Shown here: positions 25,625 through 35,285 of the stretch, in pieces
Numbering within the stretch: the stretch's first letter is position 1
Layout: each line of letters opens with the position of its first letter
Origin: Companilactobacillus pabuli
GTDB lineage: Bacteria > Bacillota > Bacilli > Lactobacillales > Lactobacillaceae
DNA length: 64,000 bases
Direction: 5' to 3'
NCBI RefSeq assembly: GCF_014058425.1
Contig: NZ_CP049366.1
Location: 2,170,001-2,234,000, forward strand
Made by a program: the position numbers and the translations under genes
The notes under the pieces: model-generated
What the model saw: the letters and a program-made list of their open reading frames with translations, nothing else
Told to the model about the DNA's origin: nothing
The model's database searches: none

Positions 25625-27016
25625 TTATTTTCCTAAACAAAATTGTGAGAATAATTGCGTGATCAATTCATCTTGATAACTTTCACCCGTAATTTCTCCG
25701 AGAGTGTCCCAGCAAGCCGTCATATCGATTTGTACTAAGTCGATAGGCATTCCTGCTTCAATTCCAGAAATAACGTCATTGAGGCTATTTTTGGCCTTAC
25801 GGAGCAAACCAGCTTGACGAGCACTAGTAATAATTACGTTACTACTACTGTTGTCTTCAATTCCGGCATTGAACAACTTACTGATAGTTTGTTTGATTGT
25901 TTCGATCCCATCATTTTTAATGGCTGAAGTCTTCAAAATCACATCGTCAGCTTTTAATTGCACGACTGAATTTGGAGTAATAATTGGCATCAAGTCAACT
26001 TTATTGAAAATCACAATTCGACGTTTATCTTGAGTAGCATCAAGTAATTCCAAATCATCTTCTTCTAATTCACGACTAGAATCTAAGACCAAAATCACTA
26101 AATCTGCACCCTTTAATGCCGCTTTAGAACGTTCAACACCAATTTTTTCAACTTTATCGTCAGTATCACGAATACCAGCTGTATCGATCAATTTCAAAGG
26201 CACACCATCGATATTGACGTATTGTTCGACCACATCTCTAGTTGTACCGGCAACATCAGTAACGATAGCTTTATCTTCATCCAAAAGGCGATTCAACAAA
26301 CTTGATTTACCAACGTTAGGTTTTCCAACAATTGCGGTAGCTAAACCGTGTTGCAAAATTTCGCCACTATCAGCAGTCTTCAATAGACCGTCGATACTCT
26401 TGCTGACAGTTTTAGCTTTCTCTAAAAGCATCTTCGTAGTCATCTGATCAGTATCATATTCTGGATAATCGATATTAACCTCAACTTGAGCCAATGAATC
26501 CAAAATTTCTTGACGCAAATTAGAAATCAAATGATGTAAATTTCCATCCAATTGATTAACTGCGACTTGCATAGCTTTGTCAGTTTTAGCACGAATCAAA
26601 TCCATTACAGATTCAGCTTGTGTTAAATCAATTCGACCATTCAAAAAGGCCCGTTTAGTAAATTCACCTGGTTCGGCCATTCTAGCGCCATAAGCCAACA
26701 ATAATTGGAGAACTTTATTGGTAGCAACTATACCCCCATGGGTATTTATTTCAATGATATCTTCACGCGTAAAAGTCTTTGGTGCTCGCATTACGGAGAC
26801 CATAACTTCGTCGACTAAAGAATTATCGCTGGGGTCATAAATGTGACCGTAATTGATCGTGTGACTAGCAACTTTGGCTAAATCACGTCCCTTGAAAACT
26901 TTTTTAGCGACATCAACTGCTTGATCTCCTGACATCCTAACGATTGAGATAGCACCTTCCCCAGGAGGTGTCGAAATTGCAGCAATAGTGTCATATTCGG
27001 TTACTGAACTTGGCAT
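25625..27016 (-). CDS. mnmE: tRNA modification GTPase MnmE
   Basis: 463 residues. N-terminal tetrahydrofolate-binding domain (about 1-120), helical domain interrupted by the GTPase domain: G1 [13 protein letters not shown]2 GTTRD, G3 [11 protein letters not shown]4 NKVD, and the C-terminal CLGK motif with the conserved Cys. Partner of MnmG in U34 modification. GGAAGGAAATAATTT precedes the ATG. A hairpin with T-run lies upstream between yidC and mnmE, where many relatives carry jag (khpB). Confidence 0.97.
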   Translation of the reverse strand: MPSSVTEYDTIAAISTPPGEGAISIVRMSGDQAVDVAKKVFKGRDLAKVASHTINYGHIYDPSDNSLVDEVMVSVMRAPKTFTREDIIEINTHGGIVATNKVLQLLLAYGARMAEPGEFTKRAFLNGRIDLTQAESVMDLIRAKTDKAMQVAVNQLDGNLHHLISNLRQEILDSLAQVEVNIDYPEYDTDQMTTKMLLEKAKTVSKSIDGLLKTADSGEILQHGLATAIVGKPNVGKSSLLNRLLDEDKAIVTDVAGTTRDVVEQYVNIDGVPLKLIDTAGIRDTDDKVEKIGVERSKAALKGADLVILVLDSSRELEEDDLELLDATQDKRRIVIFNKVDLMPIITPNSVVQLKADDVILKTSAIKNDGIETIKQTISKLFNAGIEDNSSSNVIITSARQAGLLRKAKNSLNDVISGIEAGMPIDLVQIDMTACWDTLGEITGESYQDELITQLFSQFCLGK

Positions 27017-27047
27017 AAATTATTTCCTTCCTTATTTTTGAGCATAA

Positions 27048-27092
27048 AAAAAGTGCATAATCCGCCAATGTTTGACGGAAAAGCACCTTGAC
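27048..27092 (-). terminator. Terminator or attenuator between yidC and mnmE
   Basis: Minus strand GTGCTTTTCCGTC / GGCGGATTATGCAC hairpin followed by T7. Confidence 0.75.
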
Positions 27093-27160
27093 TACTTTTC
27101 TATATACGATATATGAATAATTTCAAAAAACATCTTAACGAGATTTTTTAAAATTGTCAA

Positions 27161-28003
27161 TTATTTTCGATTCTTATAAATACGCTTCTTAGCTTTTCTA
27201 AGTCGACGTTGTTTTTCTTTCTCAGCTTCCGCAGCTTCTCTTTGTTCACGACGATACTTGAACGGATTTTGGAAAGCCAATGTCTGGAGAACTTGGAATG
27301 CATTAGTTACTACCCAGTAAATAGTAATAGCTGATGGGAACGTTAATGCTGGTACGAAGATAAAGATTGGCATGACCCAAGTCATGATCTTTGTCGTCGA
27401 ATTTTGTGTTGGCTGTGAGTAGCTAGAAATGTAAGTACTTAAGAAAGTAAATACAGCCGCTAAGATAGCCATAATGTAGTATGGATCAGCTTTACCAAGT
27501 TGCATCCATAAGAAACTACCATTACGAAGTTGAGTTGTCTTATAAATAGCTTGATACAAAGCAAACATAACTGGTAGTTGGATTACCAATGGCAAACATC
27601 CAGCTACAGGGTTTACTCCTGCCTCACTATAAAGTTTTTGTGTCTCATCACGTAGTTTTTGTTGAGTATCCACATCTTTAGCAGAATATTTCTTTTGAAG
27701 AGCCTGCATTTGAGGTTGGATCTTCATTTGCTTATTCATACTCTTGATTTGATACCAGTTAAGTGGCAACAAGATAACTCTCACTAAAATAGTGAAGATT
27801 ATGATGGCCCAACCATAACTGTTATTTACTAATGAAGCTAACCAAAGAATGAATCTAGAAAAACTATAAATAACGTAATGATCCCAGAATCCTGTACTAT
27901 TGCTTGTGATTGGCTCGTTTAGGTTTGAACATCCAGCTAAAACCAAGACAACACTAAGCAGTAGCGCAACACCTATGTATTTCTTTAAGCTTTTTTTATT
28001 CAC
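27161..28003 (-). CDS. yidC: YidC/OxaA membrane protein insertase (lipoprotein form)
   Basis: 280 residues with a lipoprotein signal peptide (VVLVLAGCSN), typical of Gram-positive YidC1/SpoIIIJ. Inserts proteins into the membrane, alone or with SecYEG. Five hydrophobic segments after the signal, the conserved SWAII-like GWAIIIFTILVRVILLPLN with the groove Arg, and a long basic C-terminal tail (about 235-280) for ribosome contact. GTG start after AGGTG. It follows rnpA by 30 bases; the usual partner jag is missing next to it. Confidence 0.95.
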   Translation of the reverse strand: MNKKSLKKYIGVALLLSVVLVLAGCSNLNEPITSNSTGFWDHYVIYSFSRFILWLASLVNNSYGWAIIIFTILVRVILLPLNWYQIKSMNKQMKIQPQMQALQKKYSAKDVDTQQKLRDETQKLYSEAGVNPVAGCLPLVIQLPVMFALYQAIYKTTQLRNGSFLWMQLGKADPYYIMAILAAVFTFLSTYISSYSQPTQNSTTKIMTWVMPIFIFVPALTFPSAITIYWVVTNAFQVLQTLAFQNPFKYRREQREAAEAEKEKQRRLRKAKKRIYKNRK

Positions 28004-28033
28004 TTTTACACCTATTAGTCATATTTTTTAACT

Positions 28034-28375
28034 CTATTTTAATACATTACCTAATTTCAATAAATGTATAATATTTTTTTTCGTCTCAAACATATCTAAA
28101 TCTACTGCCGGTTTTCTAGCTATAATCAAGAAATCCAATTCAGCAGGAAGCTCTGGCTTCAACTCTAATAGTGATTGGCGTACATATCTCTTGATACGAT
28201 TACGACCAACTGCTGTATGTGAAACTTTTTTTCCGACTGAAAGTCCTACACGAAAATGTTTCTGCCCCTCTTTAGGCATCTTGTATAAGACAAAATTGCG
28301 ATTTGCAACCGAAGCCCCGTTGGAATAGACATATTGAAACTCATTTTCTTTTTTTATTCGATAGCTTTTTCTCAT
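28034..28375 (-). CDS. rnpA: Ribonuclease P protein component
   Basis: 113 residues. Protein cofactor of RNase P, which matures tRNA 5' ends. The RNR motif region appears as [20 protein letters not shown], and the N-terminus [17 protein letters not shown] is typical. Located between rpmH and yidC as in nearly all bacteria. The catalytic RNA gene rnpB is not in this window. Confidence 0.96.
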   Translation of the reverse strand: MRKSYRIKKENEFQYVYSNGASVANRNFVLYKMPKEGQKHFRVGLSVGKKVSHTAVGRNRIKRYVRQSLLELKPELPAELDFLIIARKPAVDLDMFETKKNIIHLLKLGNVLK

Positions 28376-28403
28376 ATGTCACCAGTCTACTCTCGTTTTG
28401 TAA

Positions 28404-28438
28404 TAAAAAAAGACCACCAAATGTTTAGTGATCCTTCA
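28404..28438 (-). terminator. Terminator/attenuator between rpmH and rnpA
   Basis: Minus strand GATCACTAAA / TTTGGTGGTC (10 pairs including G-U) followed by T7; probably lets more rpmH than rnpA be made. Confidence 0.75.
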
Positions 28439-28441
28439 AAA

Positions 28442-28582
28442 CTAAGCTGATAATACTTTACGACCCTTTTTACGGCGTCTTGCTAAAACTTTGCGACCAT
28501 TACTTGTACTCATTCTCTTCATGAAACCATGGACGCGTTCACGGTGACGCTTCTTTGGTTGAAATGTTCTCTTTGTAGTCAT
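28442..28582 (-). CDS. rpmH: 50S ribosomal protein L34
   Basis: 46 residues, [20 protein letters not shown] at the start and [17 protein letters not shown] at the end: complete, highly basic L34. AGGAGG lies 8 bases before the ATG. It is the first gene leftward of the origin and is divergent from dnaA across the DnaA-box region. Confidence 0.97.
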   Translation of the reverse strand: MTTKRTFQPKKRHRERVHGFMKRMSTSNGRKVLARRRKKGRKVLSA

Positions 28583-29079
28583 CAGTAAACCTCCTGACTC
28601 TTATATTTAATTAAAATTCACTTCTTCAGACAATTGCTTAACTAGCATATCATGTTATGACGATTTTTTAAATAACTAATTTCCTATAAATACAAGTTTT
28701 TTTAGAAAGTTTTTCGCAATTTCAACTGTGGATAAAAAAATAAAACTTTCATAACTCATTTTATCCACAGACGTTTTAACAGAGTTTTACCCTGTGGATT
28801 TTTACTGTGTTTTAGTTTTCCACAAGCTTGTTTACTTCTTGTTTTTTCTCTGTAACAGTTGATACACATGACTTGTATTAGTTATCCACTGTGGACAAAG
28901 ATGTTAATAATTATCCACAGGTTACTTTTTCCACAAGGGTGTGTATTAAGAAATTACCCGTTGTTATTTCTTCTAAATTTAAACGTGTGTTCTGTGGAAA
29001 ACTATTACTTAGAATGATAAACTATAAATTGTCATTTTAGGGAAAAACTTATCCACAACTACAGATTGGGGGGAAATAA
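28583..29079. other. oriC, upstream DnaA-box cluster
   Basis: Nearly 500 bases without a gene. Ten DnaA-box-like 9-mers: perfect TTATCCACA at 28761, 28911 and 29049 (plus) and 28727 (minus), and variants at 28793, 28816, 28882, 28890, 28927 and 28993. The box at 29049 lies just before the dnaA ribosome binding site, so DnaA may repress its own gene. Together with the dnaA-dnaN spacer this forms a bipartite origin as in Bacillus. Confidence 0.93.
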
Positions 29080-30456
29080 TTGCAAAATATTAATAACTCA
29101 ACAGATCCAAAACTGACTGAATTTTGGGATTTCTTTACTAATAAGTTAAGATCTCAATTAACTCCAGTCAGCTATTCGACTTGGGTTGAAAGTGCTAATC
29201 CCTTATACATTGATGGAAATAACATTTTTATTTCTGTACCTACTAAACTTCATAAAGATTATTGGGAACGTAACTACACAGAGAAAATTGCTATTTACTC
29301 ATATGAATTAAATGGAACTGAACTGAATCCAATAATTGAAAATGATGAAGAATCGACAAAAAAAGAGGAACAAACAATTGCTCCTCACGTTGAACCAGAA
29401 ACTACTTCTACTCAACCTAAACATGTCTTTCATAATTCACATTTAAATCCGAAGTATACTTTTTCTTCTTTTATTGTTGGTAGTGGTAATCAGATGGCAC
29501 ATGCAGCTGCACTTGCAGCTGCCGAAGATCCAGGTGGAGTATACAATCCACTCTTTATTTATGGGGGCGTTGGTTTAGGAAAGACACATTTAATGCAAGC
29601 CGTTGGTCACCAAATGATCAAACTAGATCCATTGGCAAAAGTTAAATATGTTACTAGTGAAACCTTCGCGAACGACTTTATCAATTCGATTCAAACGAGA
29701 ACTCAAGATGAATTTAGACAAGAATATCGAAACGTCGATCTACTATTAATAGATGACGTTCAATTTTTCGCTAAAAAAGAGGGGACTCAAGAAGAATTCT
29801 TCCATACATTTAATGAGCTTTACGAAAATGGCAAGCAAATCGTGATGACTTCAGATCGTTTGCCAAAAGAAATCCCAGAATTGCAAGCACGTTTAGTTTC
29901 CAGATTTACTAGCGGTCTTTCAGCTGATATTACAGCACCAGATCTTGAAACTAGAATCGCAATCCTACGCAACAAAGCAAAGGCTGAACATCTAGAAATT
30001 CCAAATGACACACTATCTTACATTGCAGCGCAAGTTGACACGAATGTACGTGAACTTGAGGGTGCACTTATTCGCGTTCAAGCTTATTCGACGACTCAAA
30101 ACACTGATATTACCAAATCAGTCGCCGCCGATGCTCTAAGAGATTTCAAACGAACTAGCGATCGCAACGGACTTTCAATCAGTAAGATTCAAAACAAAGT
30201 TGCTAAATTTTATCATGTGACTGTTCAAGATATTAAAGGCAAAAAACGTGTAAAATCAATCGTTGTTCCAAGACAAATCGCGATGTATTTATCCAGAGAA
30301 TTAACTGATAAGTCTCTACCACAAATTGGAATGGAATTTGGCGGTAAGGACCACACGACAGTAATGCATTCTTGTGATAAAATATCCGAATTGCTCATTA
30401 AAGATGCTGACTTGAAACGTTCAGTCAACGAACTAAAAGATGACCTCAGAAATTAA
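29080..30456 (+). CDS. dnaA: Chromosomal replication initiator DnaA
   Basis: 458 residues, TTG start preceded by a GGGGGG tract. Domain I (1-~85) for helicase contact, variable domain II (to ~120), AAA+ domain III with Walker A GGVGLGKTH (about 162-170) and Walker B LLLIDDVQF, and domain IV with the DnaA-box recognition signature FGGKDHTTVMHSCDKI. Binds the boxes on both sides of its gene and opens the DNA. Confidence 0.98.
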   Translation: MQNINNSTDPKLTEFWDFFTNKLRSQLTPVSYSTWVESANPLYIDGNNIFISVPTKLHKDYWERNYTEKIAIYSYELNGTELNPIIENDEESTKKEEQTIAPHVEPETTSTQPKHVFHNSHLNPKYTFSSFIVGSGNQMAHAAALAAAEDPGGVYNPLFIYGGVGLGKTHLMQAVGHQMIKLDPLAKVKYVTSETFANDFINSIQTRTQDEFRQEYRNVDLLLIDDVQFFAKKEGTQEEFFHTFNELYENGKQIVMTSDRLPKEIPELQARLVSRFTSGLSADITAPDLETRIAILRNKAKAEHLEIPNDTLSYIAAQVDTNVRELEGALIRVQAYSTTQNTDITKSVAADALRDFKRTSDRNGLSISKIQNKVAKFYHVTVQDIKGKKRVKSIVVPRQIAMYLSRELTDKSLPQIGMEFGGKDHTTVMHSCDKISELLIKDADLKRSVNELKDDLRN

Positions 30457-30486
30457 CATGTTAACAACTTTAAGTTTTTCCCACAG

Positions 30487-30600
30487 TTATCCACAACTGT
30501 TAATAACATGTATTTTTCACTAAGAATCAACTATCAGAAGAGTTTTCCACAGTTTTAACAGTGCCTACTACTACTTCTATCTTTATATTAATTAATTAAA
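30487..30600. other. oriC unwinding region between dnaA and dnaN
   Basis: DnaA boxes TTATCCACA (30487-30495) and TTTTCCACA (30543-30551), then five trinucleotides CTA CTA CTA CTT CTA (30565-30579), then an AT-only tract TATATTAATTAATTAAA. This is the box / GC-rich spacer / DnaA-trio / AT-rich order of the B. subtilis basal unwinding system, so initial strand opening is predicted here. Confidence 0.85.
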
Positions 30601-30613
30601 AAGGGAGTTACCT

Positions 30614-31750
30614 ATGAAATTTTCTATTGATCGATCAAAGTTCATTAATCAAACTAATAACGTTCAAAGAGCAATTTCGACAAAGACAACTATTCCTATT
30701 TTGACAGGAATGAAATTAGATCTTTCGGAATCAGGCTTAACAATTACAGGAAGTAATTCAGATATTTCTATCACATCATTTATTTCAAAAGATGATAACG
30801 ATAATGACTTAAAAATCGAAAGCACTGGTTCAATTGTTTTGCCTGCTAGATTTTTCAACGAAATCATCAAAAAACTTCCAGGTGATAATTTCGAATTAGA
30901 AGTTTTGAACAACAATCAAACTTTAATTAAATCTGGAGTTTCAGAATTTACTATCAATGGTCTGGATGCAGTAAATTATCCACATCTTCCCGAAGTGGAA
31001 ACTGATAACCAATTAGTTTTACCAACAGATGTCTTCAAAGAAGTTGTTAACCAAACTGTTATTGCCGTTTCAACTCAAGAAAGTCGTCCAGTTCTAACAG
31101 GTGTTAATTTCTTGATTACTAGTGAAGGCTTAACAGCTGTCGCAACTGATAGTCACCGTCTTTCACAAAGAAAAATCAATATTACAAGCGATGAAGATTA
31201 CAATTTAATCATTCCTGGTAAGAGTTTGACTGAATTAGTTAGAACAATCAGCGACTCAGTCAAAGAAATCTCAATGTCAATTTCAGAAAATCAAGTCTTA
31301 TTCAGTTTTGACAACATCATGTTCTACTCAAGACTGCTCGATGGAAGATATCCTGAAACTGATCGTTTAATTCCTGATGAATCAAATACTCGTTTAACTT
31401 TTGACTCATCAAGTTTCCTAGCTTCAGTTGAACGTGCTTCACTTCTTTCTCATGAAAGTAGAAACAACGTTATCAAACTAGAAATTAAGGCTGTTGATAA
31501 AAAAGCTACACTTTACGGAAACTCACCAGAAGTTGGTACCGTAGAAGAAGTTCTTGATTGTGAAAACATCGAAGGCGACGACTTAGAAATTTCCTTCAAC
31601 CCTGATTACCTAAAGGATGCTTTAAGATCATTCGGAAGTAACACAAATATTGAAATGAGTTTTACTTCTCCATTACATCCATTTACTTTAAGACCAGTGG
31701 AAGATCGCGATAATTTCGTTCAACTTATCACGCCAGTACGAACATTTTAA
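30614..31750 (+). CDS. dnaN: DNA polymerase III sliding clamp (beta subunit)
   Basis: 378 residues with three repeated clamp domains. Characteristic segments: the N-terminal MKFSIDRSKF, the ATDSHRLSQRK middle motif and the C-terminal end VQLITPVRTF (hydrophobic pocket region). The dimeric ring tethers polymerase and other proteins to DNA. AAGGGAG precedes the ATG. A terminator follows, so it is separated from yaaA-recF-gyrBA. Confidence 0.98.
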   Translation: MKFSIDRSKFINQTNNVQRAISTKTTIPILTGMKLDLSESGLTITGSNSDISITSFISKDDNDNDLKIESTGSIVLPARFFNEIIKKLPGDNFELEVLNNNQTLIKSGVSEFTINGLDAVNYPHLPEVETDNQLVLPTDVFKEVVNQTVIAVSTQESRPVLTGVNFLITSEGLTAVATDSHRLSQRKINITSDEDYNLIIPGKSLTELVRTISDSVKEISMSISENQVLFSFDNIMFYSRLLDGRYPETDRLIPDESNTRLTFDSSSFLASVERASLLSHESRNNVIKLEIKAVDKKATLYGNSPEVGTVEEVLDCENIEGDDLEISFNPDYLKDALRSFGSNTNIEMSFTSPLHPFTLRPVEDRDNFVQLITPVRTF

Positions 31751-31763
31751 TGTGAATAACTCA

Positions 31764-31801
31764 AAATAGACTGAACTTTCGGTTTGGTCTATTTTTTTTG
31801 T
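31764..31801 (+). terminator. dnaN terminator
   Basis: AATAGAC-GAAC / GTT-GTCTATT hairpin and T8. Confidence 0.85.
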
Positions 31802-31988
31802 TATTTTAAATTTAAAGACGGTATATTAGCGATTGGACTTTTTTCAAGTGATTTTAGTGGGTGGATACTCATTATTTCAAAAATTGCTTAAATCGCCTGA
31901 TATTTCGTTCTAAGTTGTCTTTTATTGTGAAAACAACTATAATATTGTTATGTCATTAATGGATAAATCTAATAAATAGGGTGTTACT

Positions 31989-32198
31989 ATGTCTGAAAAA
32001 ATTAAGCTAGAAACTGAATTCATTACTTTAGGTCAACTATTGAAAGATACCGGAGTCATTGCTACTGGTGGTCAAGCCAAGTGGTTTTTACGAGAAAATT
32101 CAGTATTACTTAATGGCAGTCCTGAAGATCGCCGTGGTAAAAAGTTACGCTCTGGAGACGTTGTAGTTGTTGGTGAGCAGACTTTTGAAATTGAATAA
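31989..32198 (+). CDS. yaaA: S4-domain RNA-binding protein YaaA
   Basis: 69 residues made almost entirely of an S4 fold (LGQLLKDTGVIATGGQAKWFL, then NGSPEDRRGKKLRSGDVV). Conserved small protein always found between dnaN and recF in Firmicutes; a role in ribosome assembly or RNA binding is suggested. Its TAA is immediately followed by the recF ATG. Confidence 0.92.
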   Translation: MSEKIKLETEFITLGQLLKDTGVIATGGQAKWFLRENSVLLNGSPEDRRGKKLRSGDVVVVGEQTFEIE

Positions 32199-33320
32199 AT
32201 GTTTGTTAAAGAACTAAAACTTCAAAATTATCGCAACTACGAATCCTTAAACGTCAATTTTTCACCCGCAATCAATGTTTTTTTGGGAGAAAATGCTCAA
32301 GGCAAGACCAATTTATTAGAGTCTATGTACTTTTTAGCTCTGACGAGAAGTCATCGGACTAGCAATGACAAGGATTTAATTAGATGGGGCAGTGATTTTG
32401 CCAGAATTTCTGGAACGGTGATCAAAGATAATTCCAGTCGTTTGAAATTGGATTTGGTCATCAGTAAGTCAGGTAAGAAAGCGAAATTGAATAATTTAGA
32501 ACAACGTAAGTTATCCAGTTATATCGGTAATTTGAATGTTGTTCTTTTTTCGCCAGAGGACCTTTCAATCGTTAAAGGCAATCCCGGAATTCGCCGCAAG
32601 TTTATTGATATGGAATTTGGTCAAATGTCTGCGCAATATTTGAAGACAATGAGTCAATTCAAATCAGTTTTAAAACAAAGAAATGCCTACTTGAAAAAAC
32701 TTCAGCATCATCAAGCAAACGATATGATTTATCTGGACGTCTTGTCGGATCAATTTTCGGCTTACTGTGCTGAAGTTGTTTTTTCGCGTCTACAGTTTTT
32801 GCAAAAGCTGCAAAACCATATTGAAAAGATTCATGCAAACATAACTGAGGATAATGAAAAGCTCAAAATTGTTTACAATACTTTTTTCAATACTGACGGA
32901 AAAACCCTTGAAAACATCTACGACATTTTCAAAGATAATTTCAAACAAAACTATCAAAAAGAAATCAAACGTGGTGTAACCTTATTTGGCCCACACCGTG
33001 ATGATATTAAATTCTTAGTCAATGAAAAAAATGTCCAAGATTTCGGTTCTCAAGGTCAACAGCGTTCAGTTGCGTTGAGTTTGAAATTAGCCGAAGTTGA
33101 GTTAATTAAAGATCAGGTAGGGGATTATCCAATTTTGTTATTGGATGATGTCTTATCCGAATTAGATCATAAGAGACAGACGCATTTGTTGTCGTCAATT
33201 AAAGAGGGTATTCAAACTTTCATTACGACGACTTCAATTGATGATGTCGATCCAGAATTAGTTAAAAATCCTAATATTTTAAATATTAATAATGGCAAAG
33301 TTCAACAGGAGGAGATTTAA
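32199..33320 (+). CDS. recF: DNA replication and repair protein RecF
   Basis: 373 residues, SMC/ABC-like ATPase that loads RecA at gaps with RecO and RecR. Walker [10 protein letters not shown] (about 31-39), signature [18 protein letters not shown], Walker [13 protein letters not shown]. Start abuts the yaaA stop; its stop overlaps the gyrB ATG by one base, so the three genes are translationally linked. Confidence 0.97.
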   Translation: MFVKELKLQNYRNYESLNVNFSPAINVFLGENAQGKTNLLESMYFLALTRSHRTSNDKDLIRWGSDFARISGTVIKDNSSRLKLDLVISKSGKKAKLNNLEQRKLSSYIGNLNVVLFSPEDLSIVKGNPGIRRKFIDMEFGQMSAQYLKTMSQFKSVLKQRNAYLKKLQHHQANDMIYLDVLSDQFSAYCAEVVFSRLQFLQKLQNHIEKIHANITEDNEKLKIVYNTFFNTDGKTLENIYDIFKDNFKQNYQKEIKRGVTLFGPHRDDIKFLVNEKNVQDFGSQGQQRSVALSLKLAEVELIKDQVGDYPILLLDDVLSELDHKRQTHLLSSIKEGIQTFITTTSIDDVDPELVKNPNILNINNGKVQQEEI

Positions 33321-35269
33321 TGGCTGAAGACAGAAAAGCTGAGCTAGAAAAAAGAGAAGAACAAGTCGAAGAATACGACGCGAGTCAAATTCAAGTTCTT
33401 GAAGGACTAGAGGCTGTTCGTAAACGTCCCGGTATGTATATTGGGTCGACTAGTAAACAAGGTTTACACCATCTTGTTTGGGAAATTATTGATAATGGTA
33501 TTGATGAAGCTTTAGCTGGTTTTGCTACAAAAATCGAAGTGACTGTTGAACCAGATAATTCCATTACCGTAACTGATGATGGTCGTGGTATTCCTGTCGA
33601 TATTCAAAAGAAGACTGGAAAACCTGCCCTAGAAACTGTTTATACTATCTTGCATGCCGGTGGTAAATTCGGCGGTGGCGGATATAAGGTTTCTGGTGGT
33701 TTGCACGGTGTTGGTGCTTCCGTAGTTAATGCTTTGAGTAGTGAATTAGATGTTCAAGTTGTCCGTGGTGGTAAACGTTACGGAATCGATTTTGAACGTG
33801 GAAAAGTTAAGCATTCAATGCATGTCTTAGGTGATGCCGGTGAATTCGATCACGGAACTCGTGTCCATTTCGTACCTGATCCAGATATCTTTACGGAAAC
33901 AACCGTTTACGATGACAAAGTTTTAACAACTAGAATTCGTGAATTGGCTTTCTTAAATAAAGGATTAAAACTTACATTTACCGATAAAAGAGCCGATACA
34001 GCTGAAAAATTAGTTTTCCACTATGAAGGTGGAATTAGAAGTTACGTTGAATATTTGGATAAGGAAAAAGATGTTCTATTTGACCAACCAATCTATCTTG
34101 AAGGTGTTCAAGACGGAATTACGGTTGAAGTTTCCTTGCAATATACAGACGAATTCCATACTAATTTGATGACTTTCGCTAATAACATTCACACCTATGA
34201 AGGTGGTACTCACGAAGTTGGTTTCAAGACTGCTTTGACACGTGTTATTAACGATTACGCTCACAAAAATAAACTATTGAAAGATACTGAAAAATTGTCC
34301 GGTGAAGATGTTCGTGAAGGAATGACAGCCGTTGTTTCTATCAAACACCCAGATCCACAATTTGAAGGTCAAACTAAGACAAAATTAGGAAATTCCGATG
34401 CTAGAACTATTACTGATCGTCTTTTCAGTGAACACTTCTCTAAATTCTTGATGGAAAATCCTGATATTGCAAAGAAGATTGTTGAAAAAGGTTCACTTGC
34501 TACTAAAGCACGTTTAGCCGCTAAGAGAGCTCGTGAAGTAACTAGAAAGCAAAACGGTCTAGAAATCAGTAATCTTCCTGGTAAATTAGCTGATAACTCA
34601 AGTAAAGATCCAGAAATTTCAGAATTATTTATTGTCGAGGGTGACTCAGCCGGTGGTTCTGCTAAGACTGGTCGTTCACGTTTGACTCAAGCTATTTTGC
34701 CAATTAGAGGTAAGATTTTGAACGTTGAAAAAGCCTCAATGGACAAGATTCTAGCTAACGAAGAAATCAGAACCCTCTTTACAGCTATGGGTACTGGTTT
34801 TGGAGAAGATTTCGATATTTCTAAAGCTAGATATCACAAAGTTATCATCATGACCGATGCCGATGTCGATGGTGCTCACATTAGAACCTTGTTGTTAACA
34901 TTGCTTTACAGATACATGCGTCCGGTCGTTGATGCAGGATACGTTTATATCGCCAAGCCACCTTTGTATCAAGTTCGTCAAGGTAAGATGATGAGATACT
35001 TTGATACTGATAAAGAAAAAGATGACTTCGTTGAACAATTGCCACCAAAGCCAGAACCAAAGATTCAACGTTACAAGGGTCTTGGTGAAATGGATGCTGA
35101 TCAATTGTGGGAAACAACTATGGACCCAGAAAAGAGAAGATTGGACCGTGTTAACTTGGATGATGCAATTGAAGCTAACAAGATTTTCTCAATGTTGATG
35201 GGTGATAAAGTTGAACCTAGAAGAGAATTCATTGAAGCAAATGCACGTTATGCAGAAGTAGATTATTAA
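33320..35269 (+). CDS. gyrB: DNA gyrase subunit B
   Basis: 649 residues. GHKL ATPase domain ([37 protein letters not shown]), transducer, then TOPRIM with [10 protein letters not shown] and the DADVDGAHI metal site, and the C-terminal [10 protein letters not shown]. Supplies ATP energy for negative supercoiling with GyrA. GGAGGAG within the recF end serves as binding site. Confidence 0.98.
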   Translation: MAEDRKAELEKREEQVEEYDASQIQVLEGLEAVRKRPGMYIGSTSKQGLHHLVWEIIDNGIDEALAGFATKIEVTVEPDNSITVTDDGRGIPVDIQKKTGKPALETVYTILHAGGKFGGGGYKVSGGLHGVGASVVNALSSELDVQVVRGGKRYGIDFERGKVKHSMHVLGDAGEFDHGTRVHFVPDPDIFTETTVYDDKVLTTRIRELAFLNKGLKLTFTDKRADTAEKLVFHYEGGIRSYVEYLDKEKDVLFDQPIYLEGVQDGITVEVSLQYTDEFHTNLMTFANNIHTYEGGTHEVGFKTALTRVINDYAHKNKLLKDTEKLSGEDVREGMTAVVSIKHPDPQFEGQTKTKLGNSDARTITDRLFSEHFSKFLMENPDIAKKIVEKGSLATKARLAAKRAREVTRKQNGLEISNLPGKLADNSSKDPEISELFIVEGDSAGGSAKTGRSRLTQAILPIRGKILNVEKASMDKILANEEIRTLFTAMGTGFGEDFDISKARYHKVIIMTDADVDGAHIRTLLLTLLYRYMRPVVDAGYVYIAKPPLYQVRQGKMMRYFDTDKEKDDFVEQLPPKPEPKIQRYKGLGEMDADQLWETTMDPEKRRLDRVNLDDAIEANKIFSMLMGDKVEPRREFIEANARYAEVDY

Positions 35270-35285
35270 GGAGGATGGCAATTTA

